Source: Rehmannia glutinosa
Lineage: Eukaryota > Streptophyta > Magnoliopsida > Lamiales > Orobanchaceae
DNA length: 64,000 bases
Assembly (NCBI GenBank): GCA_016081115.2
Contig: CM071932.1
Coordinates: 56,866,659 to 56,930,658, forward strand
Direction: 5' to 3'
Every line of letters starts with the position of its first letter. The stretch's first letter is position 1. Below the pieces are notes generated by a model, which searched no databases, was not told the DNA's origin, and saw nothing but the letters and a program-made list of their open reading frames with translations. This document shows positions 34,556 to 44,921 of this stretch, in pieces. A program made the translations under genes and the position numbers.

Positions 34556-34980
34556 ATTTTTATAAGAAAATATATAAAATCAACAAAAGAATTCTATATC
34601 AAAATTTTGATTTAACTATTGAATATTGATAGAAATTGACTATGATTTATTAAAATATTAAATATAACTCATATTTATATTATAAATATTTTTTTTTATT
34701 TATAACACTAGTTTTCGAAAATACAGATTATATCCAACATTTTTAGTCATTTATAGAAAGATAATTTTATTAAAAATAAAATTTGAGTCATTCTTGATGA
34801 TTGGGAATAGCTAAACCCATGGGGGAGAGGAGGAATGGTCATTCCCTTACTTTTGGGAATAGGGATTCCCATGGGAATGAGTATTCCCATTACTAAAACA
34901 TACCAAGCATGTGAATGGGAATGAAATAAGGAATGCTCATTCCATTCCTACATCATTCCCACATACCAATCATGCCGTTA

Positions 34981-36383
34981 GTGGACAAACGAAGACAGAA
35001 AAAGATACAACTTGGACAATGTTGCCAAGGACATACTGTACAAAACCTTCGACAAAGCAATGTTCAACAAAGTCAAATCTTGCCAAACTGCAAAACAAAT
35101 ATGGGATAAATTAACTTTAATTTGTAAAGGATCTGAGCAAATTAAAGGAAATAAATTGTCTCACATTCTTTGTCTGAAATTTGAAAATTTTAAAATGCTT
35201 GCAGGTGAAACCTTGGATAAGTTTGGATGCTAGTTTTGAAATAACAAACGAGCTATCAAAGACTTGGGAAAGATTATACACAAAAGGAAATGTGTATGAA
35301 GATTCTGAGAAGTCTCCCAGCTGAATGGGAAATGAAGGCCATAGCTCTAAGACATTAGATGGACCTATCAAAACCATCGAATCATGAGCTATTCTCAGAC
35401 CTCAAAGCTTATGAATTTGGTGAGAAGAAAAGATCAAGAGGAGACGACTCTACCCAAAACAGCTGCACTTATAGTCAAGGATGGAAAAAGAAAGTCAAGT
35501 CGAGGAAGTTATAGACCAGGAGGAAATAGCCACGATGGTTAAAAGATTCAACTAGTTCTTTAATAAGAACTACAAGAAAAATAAGGGTGAAACCTCCATG
35601 AGACATTCAGCTCCCTTCAAGTCGAGGAAGATAGGCCACCCAAGAGAGTCGAACATCAAAGGTTGAATATCGAGAGTGATAATTCAAGGGCGAAAGAAAT
35701 GACCAAAGAGCGAGAACCTTTGTTGAACTGAGACAACCAGGACACTTTGCTATTGATTGCCCATATCCAATAGTTAATAAATACGGGAATGAAGAAGAAA
35801 AGAAAACTCTTGAGAGAAAGAAGACGAGAAAAAGAAAAGAGCTATGGTAGTCGCTTTGAGGCAATTTGAGACATCCAAGTCGAAGGAAGCGGTGATTCGA
35901 AAGAGTATTGAAGCTGACTACTCAAGTGATTCTGAAGAAGAAGCATTGATTTGTCTAATGGCCAAAGAACAAGATCAACCGGATCGGGAAGGAAGATGAG
36001 GTACACTCTAACTCATCTCATACAGATTCTAGTGATAGTGATTGTGATACACACACTTCATCACCCACTGATCTTTATGATTCATTAGGCAAAATGATGA
36101 AAAATTTTGAGCACATTAAATCCTCACACACACTATTAAATGAGGAAAACAGCCACTCAAAAGCCAAAACTCACGGTGACAAAGGAGCCGAGTACTCTAA
36201 GTCACATAGTTTGGTGAGAACAAAGAGTCAAGGTGAAAATGACAAACTAATAATAGCAGAGATAGCTGCTATTGAAAAGAGAGAAAATGATCTTAAAAAT
36301 GTGATTGCCTCATTTACAAAGGCATCTAAATCATTGGATGACCTTATCATGAGTCAAAAAGAATGTAGAGATAAGACAGGCAT
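34981..36383 (+). pseudogene. Gag continuation of the outer element
   Basis: Resumes directly after the TTA duplication with 'WTNEDRKRYNLDNVAKDIL' in a frame equivalent to the gag part before the insertion. It includes the zinc-knuckle remnant 'RQPGHFAIDCPYP' (about 35735-35770; the first Cys pair is lost to a frameshift) and the coiled-coil-like 'LLNEENSHSKAKTH' stretch. It ends at the LTR of the minus-strand copia. Confidence 0.8.
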
Positions 36384-37084
36384 TGTAAGTCCAAGCGGCT
36401 ACGATAATCAGAGGGGGTGAATAGATTATCTCCATCTTTCGATTTCGCCCTTTTTTCGAATCAATTACGCCAAGACAATAATAAAGGTGCGGAATGTAAA
36501 CAACACGCGTCGATTTATAGAGGTTCAACCCACCTAGGGCCTAATCCTCTACCACCCCAGTATCTCCGGGATGGATTTCAAAAAGAAAAAAAGATTTTAT
36601 TAATTTCCAAAATTAATACAACACCTTATAACATCACCTTGAAGAGCACCACACTCTTCTACAACACCACCTTTGAGATTACCACAATCTCTCTTGAATA
36701 TTACCACAATCTCCAATGGCACCTTGTGGAGATTACCGCAATCTTCAACCTTGAAGAATACCAAATTATTCAATACCTCAAGAGCACCACACTCTTGAAA
36801 CACCTATCACCTAGATCACCCAAGTGTATTCTTTCCACAAGAATACTCACAAGGATGTCTTGTGTTGAATGATGACAAAAATCAAGATTACAACTCAATA
36901 ATGAATATTACAATTTGAGTGCAAGTGTAATCAAGAAATAAAGCCTAGACCTCAGGATGTGAAAGTGAAATACATAGGCTATAAATACAACAAGAGTGTT
37001 GAATATGAAAGCTTGGAAATTTGCAGATTTTTTGTTGTGTATTTTGCTTGTATGTATTGTGTCTTGTGTCTTCAATTCATCCTC

Positions 37085-37092
37085 TATTTATA
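37085..37092 (-). promoter_or_regulatory. TATA box of the third copia LTR
   Basis: TATAAATA on the minus strand lies 150 bp downstream of the palindromic array at 37240-37475. Confidence 0.6.
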
Positions 37093-37239
37093 GGGAAGTC
37101 TTCACCAACATAGGCTCCTTCTTGTTCACTTTTGTCTACAAAAAGAGGATCACAAGATGTAGAAATATTGTACAAAAATGAAAGTAAATCTTGTTGTCAA
37201 AGAATTCAAATGGTATAATTTTGCTGTCACAAAATAACA

Positions 37240-37475
37240 TAGGGCGACCAGTTGCCCTGTTTAAGATTTCGAACGTTTGAAAAAGAAAGTGCGATCCAGT
37301 GCAGTCGTCAAGGCGGGGTCGACGGTTGACGGGAGGGTGCGACCGGTTGCCCTAGGGTGCGACCGGTCGGCCTCACCCTTGACCGGTCCCCCTCTTCGTT
37401 TTTAAGAGTTCAGAATGTTCTGTTTCGATATTCTTTGCTTCAGGATACCTGTCGACACTTTTGGGCGACCGGTCG
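37240..37475. repeat. GCGACCGGTCG palindromic array in LTR U3
   Basis: Repeated GGGTGCGACCGGTTGCCC, GCGACCGGTCGGCC, GACCGGTCCCC and GGGCGACCGGTCGACC words form overlapping palindromes around ACCGGT and GTCGAC. A second cluster of the same words is at 38880-38950, outside the LTR. Confidence 0.85.
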
Positions 37476-37784
37476 ACCTCCAAATTGAAATGTTGTCCGA
37501 TTTTTATCAAATATAAACTTCAAGAAATACTCCAAAAAATAAGTAAAAACATTTTAAATCACTTGAGAGTATTTGGACAACATTTATAAACATTGTAAAC
37601 TCATTTAAACAAAACCATCAAAAGTGTTGTCCATTTTTATCGAATAATAAACTCTAAGAAATACTCCATGAAATTAGTAAAAATATTTTAAATCATTTAG
37701 GAGTATTTGGACAACATTTATAAACATTGTTTTGGTATAAAAATTCATTTAAACATAATCATCAAAATCTTGATAAAAACATTT

Positions 37785-38240
37785 ATCTAACAAACTCCCC
37801 CTTTTTGATGATTACAAACCAAAACAATTTTAGGAAGTTGATTTTAAAACGAAACAAATTTTCTGGTCTAAAACATCAAACCATTACAAGCAAGATTTAT
37901 CATAAGTACAAACACACAAGGATAGGAGCAAAGATTTTTCAAAATCATTTTTTCACAAGCTCCCCCTATAAATATGCATATCAAGAACAAGTATACAAGC
38001 AACAACTAAAAGCTTAACGCTTAGCTTTTATAACTTAAGCTTGAATATCATGAGCTTATAAGCTCCCCCTGTCACAAAAGCATCATTAGTCAAGTATAAA
38101 AGTCCATAATACATCACATGGACCAAGTATAATCCATAGCTTTTGGCTTTTAAGAGCTTTAGCTAATAGCTTTTCTTGCGAGCGTATTTACGCTTCTTTG
38201 AGCTTATGAGCGTTTTTCTTGTTTCTCCCCCATTGGAATC
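37785..38240 (-). other. Multiple polypurine tracts before the 3' LTR
   Basis: Four GGGGGAG-type tracts occur on the minus strand (plus-strand CTCCCCC near 37793, 37958, 38062 and 38225), the first and last next to ATCATCAAAAA-like words. Multiple tracts near the 3' LTR are described for Sireviruses, supporting the assignment. Confidence 0.7.
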
Positions 38241-39635
38241 ATCAAAAATAATGTTAGCACGATAAAACATCATACAATTATATCAAAGTGCGCAATTTTA
38301 TAGATTTATCGAGCATATTGAGCATTTAAGCTTAAATTCCGAATAAAAGGGAAAAAATTGCTCATTTGATTTGTAAAAGCTCATTTGATTGATAAAACAT
38401 GATCTCTATAAATTTATAAGTCTTTTCAAATCAAGAGACTCATGTAGGTGATGAATTTTTCATTGAAACATTTTGTCGAACACTTGGCGTGCATTGAATA
38501 AAACAAGAGAAATATAACGCCTTTGGGATTCGTTTAAGCCAAAACTTTTGATCACCAATTTCAATACCACAATATACATTCATCATCAATCATCATAAAC
38601 AACATATTAATACAAGAATTTCAACAATATATCAAGATACAAGCACATTCTCAAGGGTTCAACCCAATTGAGATTAAAAGGAGAAATTCTTACCATCTAA
38701 TCGGTAAAGATGAACAATGATGATGATAATCGAACCTCATGAAGTCCAAAATATAAAATATATGCAATAAAACAAATTTGAAGTGAAATTTGTGTGAAAA
38801 GTGCGTAGGGGACGAAAAATGAACACAAACGACCAAAATGACAAATACTGAGAACAGAAACATTTTCAACCAAAATATTGATGTGGTCGACCGGTTGGGG
38901 GCATGGGCGACCGGTTGACGTCATGGGCGATCGGTCGACCTTGCCCCAGTCAGACCAGTTTTTCATTCAGTTTTCAAAATCCGATGTTGGAACCAAAAAT
39001 CCAATTTTTCGCCCCTAATTTTTAAAAATGTGCAAAATGCAAGCGTAGACCTCATTTAATATACAATATGTCATAATCAAGCTCGAAATGAGGTGAAATA
39101 CTCGGCGGTTAAAAAAACAAATTTCCGCGAGTTATCTTTGAGATGGAATTAAGCACATCTCAAATTTTTGCTTAAGAAACGCAATCCCTTAGAATATATC
39201 GAATCTCAAATATATATAGTTCGATTATAATGAACCATATTTTGAAAAATTATTATCACCGGACTTGTTATCCCGAAAAATATGAACGTTTTAAACTTTG
39301 GATATACAAGTCATAAGAAGAAGTGCCTTTCAAATATTTGAAAATTTCTTTTAACGACACTTTAATGAGATTCGTTGGAATAGTTTTAAAATTCGAGCAT
39401 ATAGACATAAGGCATAGAAAATGTCGAGTCTAAAGAAAAAAGAAAAGTTAGTGAACATACCTCGAATATATTTGTCAATCAATATGCCTTCCTCAACCTT
39501 TGTCAAACTTTACATTGGTAGTCATAGAGGTTGAGATGATTCTTCCTTCTTCAATGCCTAACTTCTTCAAAAGGTACTTTTGTATACTTTGATTGTGAAT
39601 TACAACCACTTTCTTGGCATTGTTTAACTTGAAGT
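38241..39635 (-). other. Non-coding 3' part of the third copia
   Basis: AT-rich with no credible ORF on either strand. It contains a second GACCGGTCGACC-type cluster at 38880-38950, flanked by otherwise ordinary sequence. Confidence 0.5.
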
Positions 39636-39980
39636 TCAATAAAATTTTAGCTCCCCCATCATGATCATCTTAAGTTCACCTTGCATCAACTTAAAAAATA
39701 ACTTGCACAATAATTCATTAGTAACACCATAAATGATATCATAAATTTGTACAAGTAAACAATCTTGCCCTTTTTCAAAAACAAAGAGAGTAGTATATAC
39801 TTTAACTCTTGTAAAACCATTTAGCAAAAATAGCTAAGTCTATCATACCATACATGGGGTACTGTTTTAAACCATACAAGACCTTTTATAAAAGTCATTT
39901 GGCCTAGAAAAATTTTAAACCCCGGAGGTTGTTTTATATAGACTTCTTCTTGAATAAAACCATTTAAAAAATTGGATATA
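39636..39980 (-). pseudogene. RT fragment of the third copia
   Basis: The minus-strand peptide contains 'DCLLVQIYDIIYGVTNELLC' and 'LMQGELKMIMMGELKFY', a decayed version of the Sirevirus RT segment seen at 26397 and 43415. The catalytic YVDD reads 'IYDII', with loss of residues. Upstream, 'VLYGLKQYPMYG' and 'PPGFKIF'-like words are still visible near 39860-39940. Confidence 0.7.
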
Positions 39981-39991
39981 ACATCAAAATA

Positions 39992-40090
39992 AAACCATTT
40001 GGTAAAGCTTGAAATTTTCTTACAACAAGAATGGGCAAGTCAAACCATTTGGTAAAGCTTGAAATTTTCTTAAAACAAGAATGGGCAAGT
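39992..40090. repeat. 50-bp tandem duplication
   Basis: Two copies of a 50-bp unit beginning AAACCATTTGGTAAAGCTTG and ending AAGAATGGGCAAGT lie side by side, with a single internal difference (TACAACA against TAAAACA). Confidence 0.95.
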
Positions 40091-41087
40091 AAAAAGCAAA
40101 TAGCTTCTAAACGTGCTATGAGTGCAAATGTTACATCAAAACCAATACATTCTTCTTGACAATACCTTTTGAGTTACCTCCTCTTGGTCATTGAGCTTGT
40201 TCCAAGATATAAAAAAATTTCCGCAAAATCTTAATCAAGATATCTTGCACAAGAACATAGTAATATCGAATAATAGAGACATAATAACAAGTAACACATA
40301 CTATGCTTTCAAACAAATTATCACGAGTTTCATAAAACATGTAAGTTCAAATAAGCTTATAGGAAGCTATATAAGGTCTCTTTTGAAATTTGAAAAATTC
40401 AAGAGCATATAGTTGAGACCTCATTTAAAAGAAGCATTTGAACAATAGTTTTGACAAGAATGAATATAAGCAATCAAATGCATAATTTTTGAGATAAGGA
40501 TGAAAATCAAATGTTTTTATCAAAACAAATTACAATCCTTTATAAAACTCGGATAAAACAAGCTTTATCGAATAGTGCCTTTCAAAAAACGAAAAATCCT
40601 TTTAATTTCATTTGTATGAGATACTTTGAAATATCTTGAAAAACAAGAACATAGACATATGGCAAAAATTATATCGAGTCTAAGAGATGAATAACCATGG
40701 TGAGTGTACCTCGATAGTTTATGTTTCTCTTGTCAAATAATGAGTGGATAACCATTGACGAAGATATATGAATCCTACACAATTCTTAGAACAAGTCTTG
40801 CACACAAGAATAATTGTAATAGGGTAGGCTAGAGCAATAATATATGTGACAAGTATGCTTATGCCATAAAAATCCATAAGAGATGATAAAACACTATAGT
40901 TTAAACAAATGCACAAGAACATGCAAGGTCCTCCGTTTTTAAAAAGAATTTTAGGAACACACAAATATATTGAAGACCTTAATTTTAAAAATAAATTTTT
41001 GAAAACTCATTTTGAAAAATTAGGCACAATTACGAACATGCATAATAACAAAATAAAATGCATATTTAAATGAGGAGATACGGTTTA
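40091..41087 (-). other. Decayed pol region of the third copia
   Basis: AT-rich, no clear domain. By position it should hold RT, integrase and protease, but the distance between gag and the RT fragment is far too short for these, so a large internal deletion is likely. Confidence 0.45.
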
Positions 41088-42440
41088 TCAATTACGCCAT
41101 TTCCATGGGTTATGTCTTTCCCGTTGTTGATGGTATCTTCCCCTTTGAAAATCATCTTGTAGATGATGACTTCTCCAATTTCTCCATTTCCAAGGATTAT
41201 GTCCTTCCCATTGTTGATAATGCCTTTCTCTTGGAAATTCATTTTGGTGATGTCTTCTCCTTTGATTAAATGAGATGGTCATTTGATGTCTTCTTGGGGG
41301 TATGTATTTTCCTCGATTATTATTCCGCCGGGTACCTAATATGACATTATTTTGTGGTACCCTCAAGTGTTTGGGTCCTTTGGAATTAGCTTTGAGACTT
41401 TTAGGTCTCCAATAATAATTAGAGCTATTTCTAGCCCGACAAGTATTAACCGTGTGACCCGTTTTACCACAATAAAAACAAGTAGTAATTTTGGGAGCAT
41501 AATGACCAACATGCATAGAGACTTGATTTCTTTTCTCATAATTAACAATACTAGGCTTATGGTCAAGTCTTTGTTTCAATTTATAACAACTATGAACATC
41601 AATAATATTGGTTATTTTATCGGTACTCAAGTTGGATTTTGATAAATCATTTTTCAAGCAATTAATATCCTCAACAAGAGTACTATTTTCTTTTTCAAGG
41701 TTTCTAACCTTGTCAAGTGTGGTGGTGTGATCACATGAAAGTGATTCATAAGAGGAAAATAAATTATCCTTATCAATTTTCAAAATATTGAATTCCTTTT
41801 TCAAATTTTTGTATTTACCAAGTAAGCTTTGGAATTCATTTTGAAGTTCATCAAAATCATTTTGCAAATCACTATAATCATTTTGTAATTCATTATCATA
41901 AGAAGTGGAGGGTTTTGAACTTACCTCGTTTTCTTCTTCGAAGCCCATAAGACATCGTTCGTTTTCATCGACGTCGGAAGTTGTAGGAAGCTCATCCCAA
42001 GTTGGGTTTGTATCCATTTGAGAAGTAGATGATTTTGAGTGGCTCATTTCATTTGCATATACTTCTTCTAATTTCCTCCATACTTCATGTGCCGATTTAA
42101 TTCCTACAATATGATCATATTCCAAAATGGTAAGTGAACAATACAAAATATTAAGAGCTTTACCATTTAAGGAGATGATTTTCTTCTTTTCATCATTGAG
42201 CTCTTTGAGGCCTTTGGAGGTGTGTGGTGTGTCCATCATAGGAATGGATTCTTCATTTACGACCGTGTTCCCAATATTGAACCCGCAACTTTGTAGATAT
42301 CATTCCATTCTTTCTTTCCAAAATATATAATTTTTGGAATCAAATAGTGGTGGCTTGGTGGTGGAGGCGCCGGTAAGGTAGACTTCATTCGTAGCTGGTG
42401 ATCGTTCCTCTTTACTCGCAATGTGGAACGAGCTTGCCAA
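41088..42440 (-). pseudogene. Gag of the third copia
   Basis: The N-terminal part contains 'KPPLFDSKNYIFWKERME', the typical copia gag entry, and is cut by a TGA at 42298-42300. From 42239 to 41088 there are 383 open codons. They include 'EVWRKLEEVYANEMS', a coiled-coil stretch (LQNDYSDLQNDFDELQNEFQ), the zinc knuckle C-F-Y-C-G-K-T-G-H-T-V-N-T-C near 41475-41433, and a C-terminal repeat of 'ERHYQQWEGHNPWKWRN'. The codon before the TGA lies in the same frame as the long part, so one mutation separates them. Gag lies directly after the primer site. Confidence 0.8.
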
Positions 42441-42447
42441 AGAGTTT

Positions 42448-42460
42448 GGCTTTGATACCA
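42448..42460 (-). other. Primer binding site of the third copia
   Basis: The minus strand reads TGGTATCAAAGCC two bases after the LTR end GGACTTACA, matching tRNA-Met-type priming. Confidence 0.85.
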
Positions 42461-42462
42461 CT

Positions 42463-43297
42463 TGTAAGTCCAAGCGGCTACGATAATCTAGAGGGGAGAT
42501 GAATAGATTATCTCCATCTTTTCGATTTCGCCCTCTTTTTCGAATCAATTACGCCAAGACAATAATAAAGGTGCAGAATGTAAACAACACGCGTCGATTT
42601 ATAGAGGTTCAACCCACCTAGGGCCTAATCCTCTACCACCCTAGTATCTCCGGGATGGATTTCAAAAAGAAAAAAAGATTTTATTAATTTCCAAAATTAA
42701 TACAACACCTTATAACATCACCTTGAAGAGCACCACACTCTTCTACAACACCACCTTTGAGATTACCACAATCTCTCTTGAAGATTACCACAATCTCCAA
42801 CGGCACCTTGTGAAGATTACCACAATCTTCAACCTTGAAGAATACCAAATTCTTCAATACCTCAAGAGCACCACACTCTTGAAACACCTATCACCTAGAT
42901 CACCCAAGTGTATTCTTTCCACAAGAATACTCACAAGGATGTCTTGTGTTGAATGATGACAAAAATCAAGATTACAACTCAATAATGAATATTACAATTT
43001 GAGTGCAAGTGTAATCAAGAAATAAAGCCTAGACCTCAAGATGTGAAAGTGAAATACTTAGGCTATAAATACAACAAGAGTGTTGAATATGAAAGCTTGG
43101 AAAATTGCAGATTTCTTGTTGTGTATTTTGCTTGTATGTATTGTGTCTTATGTCTTCAATTCATCCTCTATTTATAGGGAAGTCTTCACCAACATAGGCT
43201 CCCAACATAGGCTCCTTCTTGTTCACTTTTGTCTACAAAAAGAGGATCACAAGATGTAGAAATATTGTACAAAAATGAAAAGTAAATCTTGCTGTCA
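42463..43297 (-). repeat. 5' LTR of the third copia, truncated
   Basis: 835 bp shared with 36384-37199. The first 600 bp of the LTR on the minus strand, including the palindromic array, are absent. The junction at 43297/43298 goes straight into the outer element's RT. A 13-bp word, CAACATAGGCTCC, is tandemly duplicated near 43190 but single in the other LTR. Confidence 0.8.
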
Positions 43298-44333
43298 AAT
43301 ATGAGCATGGTATGATACATTGTCTCAATTCCTAACTGACAATAGATTCTGCAAAGGCAAAGTGGACAGAACACTCTTCAGAATTCAAGATGGAGAGAGT
43401 ATACTGCTTGTTCAGATATATGTGGATGATATTATTTTTGGATCCATAAACAAAGAGCTGTGTGATAAGTTCTCAAACCTCATGAAAGGCAAATTTGAAA
43501 TGAGCATGATGGGAGAGATGACTTTCTTTCTAGGACTTCAAGTTAAACAACTGAAGGATGAAACCTTCATAAGTCAAACAAAATACACCAGAGATTTAAT
43601 GAAGAAGTTTGGTATGGAAGAGAAGTCTTCTGTAAAAATACCAATAAATACATCAATCAAGATGGACATGGATGCATATGGCAAACCTGTAGATCATACA
43701 AGATACAGAGCACTTATTGGTTCACTGCTCTACTTAACAGCAAGCAGGCCAGACATCACCTTTGCAGTAGGTGTATGTGCAAGATTCCAATCTGCACCTA
43801 AAGAAAGCCATATGACTGCAGCTAAGAGAATCATAAGATATTTGAAGGGATGCCAAGAAGTTGGCTTATGGTATCCAAAGGAAGGTGGATTCAAGTTAAT
43901 TGGTTATTCAGATTCTGACTATGCTGGATGTAGAGTTGACAGAAAGAGTACTTCGGGTACATGTCAAATGCTTGGAAACAGGTTAGTTTCATGGTTTAGC
44001 AAGAAGCAAAACTCAATAGCCACATCCACAGTTAAAGCAGAGTATATAGCTTCGGGCAGCTGTTGTGCCCAAGTCTTATGGATGAGACAACAGCTGAGAG
44101 ATTATGAAATTGAAGAAAAAGAAATTCCAATTATGTGTGACAACACAAGTGCTATTGCAATTACTCAGAATCCTGTGTTGCATTCAAGAACAAAGCACAT
44201 TGATGTAAGATATCATTTCATAAGAGATCATGTTGAAAAGAAAGATATCGTTTTGGAATACATCTTAACTGATAAACAGTTAGCTGACATTTTCACCAAT
44301 CCCTTATGTGAATCAAGATTTGAAAGAGCTTAA
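43298..44333 (+). pseudogene. RT C-terminus and RNase H of the outer element
   Basis: Continuous open frame of at least 337 codons (ATG at 43320), the longest intact coding stretch in the Sirevirus copies. It has the catalytic 'YVDDIIFGS' and 'FEMSMMGEMTFFLGLQVKQ'. RNase H follows with 'YSDSDYAGCRVDRKSTSGTC' and 'CDNTSAIAITQNPVLHSRTK', ending near 'KQLADIFTNPLCESRFE'. An extra A near 44324 frameshifts the last residues. The N-terminal RT is missing because of the neighbouring deletion. CAG/CTG codons are normal here, so it serves as an internal reference for the altered inner copy. Confidence 0.9.
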
Positions 44334-44921
44334 GCATGAGCTAGGGTTAATTGAGCTGAGTTAATACTCAGAAGACTCAATCAGAAGAGATAGAAGATAG
44401 AAAGTGAGAAATGAACAAGATTTTCACATCAGCCAAGTGAAACAACCATATCGGAAAGTCAACTGTATTGAGTTAGCTAACAACTGAGTTGTTTAATGAA
44501 AGGAGAGAAGCTGATTTAAGTCACTTTTGACATAAGCTGAGTCATTTACGAGCTAAGTGACAAAAATGCAGTCGTTTTTAATGAGCGGGAATGTTTTTAA
44601 GGATGAAGTCAATGTAATAATGACGGGTATAGTCAAAAGCCGCACAGTAAGCATATGATTGAATATAAATGTTGCCGCATTAAATGAGAGGAATTAAATG
44701 CGGTTCGGCGTGCTAAATCTGAGCCGTTGATCTCGATCAAAATTCAAAAACAGGAAACACGTCCTTTCATAACCCTTATATACTCATTTTCTTTCAGTTT
44801 TCTCTCTCACACTAAAAACTATTCATCTTCAAAGCAAGAGAATAACAAGTTCATCTCTCTCGCAAACCCTACCAGTCCTCAAGTAAATCTATCAAGTTTT
44901 AGTCGGTAAAATACTCTACAA
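44334..44921 (+). other. Spacer between RNase H and the 3' ORF (outer element)
   Basis: No coding sequence. It is homologous to 27369-27890 and ends with a CT-rich leader upstream of the ATG at 44922. Confidence 0.5.

Larger units (their letters stand above)
19920..34977. mobile_element. Harbinger-like MITE hosting the inner copia
   Basis: The left terminus CGGCATGATTGGTATG (19920) and right terminus CATACCAATCATGCCG (ending 34977) are perfect inverted repeats. They are flanked by TTA on both sides (19917-19919, 34978-34980), the 3-bp duplication typical of PIF/Harbinger elements. Its own sequence is 19920-20195 and 34191-34977, about 1.05 kb without a transposase. Subterminal GGAATGG/CCATTCC repeats are plentiful. 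It splits the gag of the outer element and carries the inner copia and a small MITE (34274-34555). Confidence 0.85.
36384..37799 (-). repeat. 3' LTR of the third copia
   Basis: On the minus strand it starts TGTTAGATAAATG directly after the tract AAAAAGGGGGAGTT and ends GGACTTACA. The part 36384-37199 is shared with 42463-43297. The rest (37200-37799) holds the palindromic GACCGGTCG array and is missing from the other LTR. The TATA box is at 37085-37092. The downstream region repeats 'GATTACCACAATCT' and 'GAGCACCACACTCTT'. Confidence 0.7.
36384..43297 (-). mobile_element. Third copia element (Sirevirus-like), minus strand
   Basis: On the minus strand: truncated 5' LTR (43297-42463), primer site (42460-42448), gag (about 42440-41088), decayed pol with an RT fragment (about 39980-39636), multiple polypurine tracts (38240-37785), and a 3' LTR (37799-36384). 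Flanks do not match (GGCAT left, AATAT right). The host element has lost its protease, integrase and part of RT exactly here, so a deletion accompanied or followed insertion. Confidence 0.8.

Noticed and set aside
41352..41642. A 96-codon plus-strand ORF.
   Set aside because: It is the antisense of the third copia's gag, whose zinc knuckle is clear on the minus strand.
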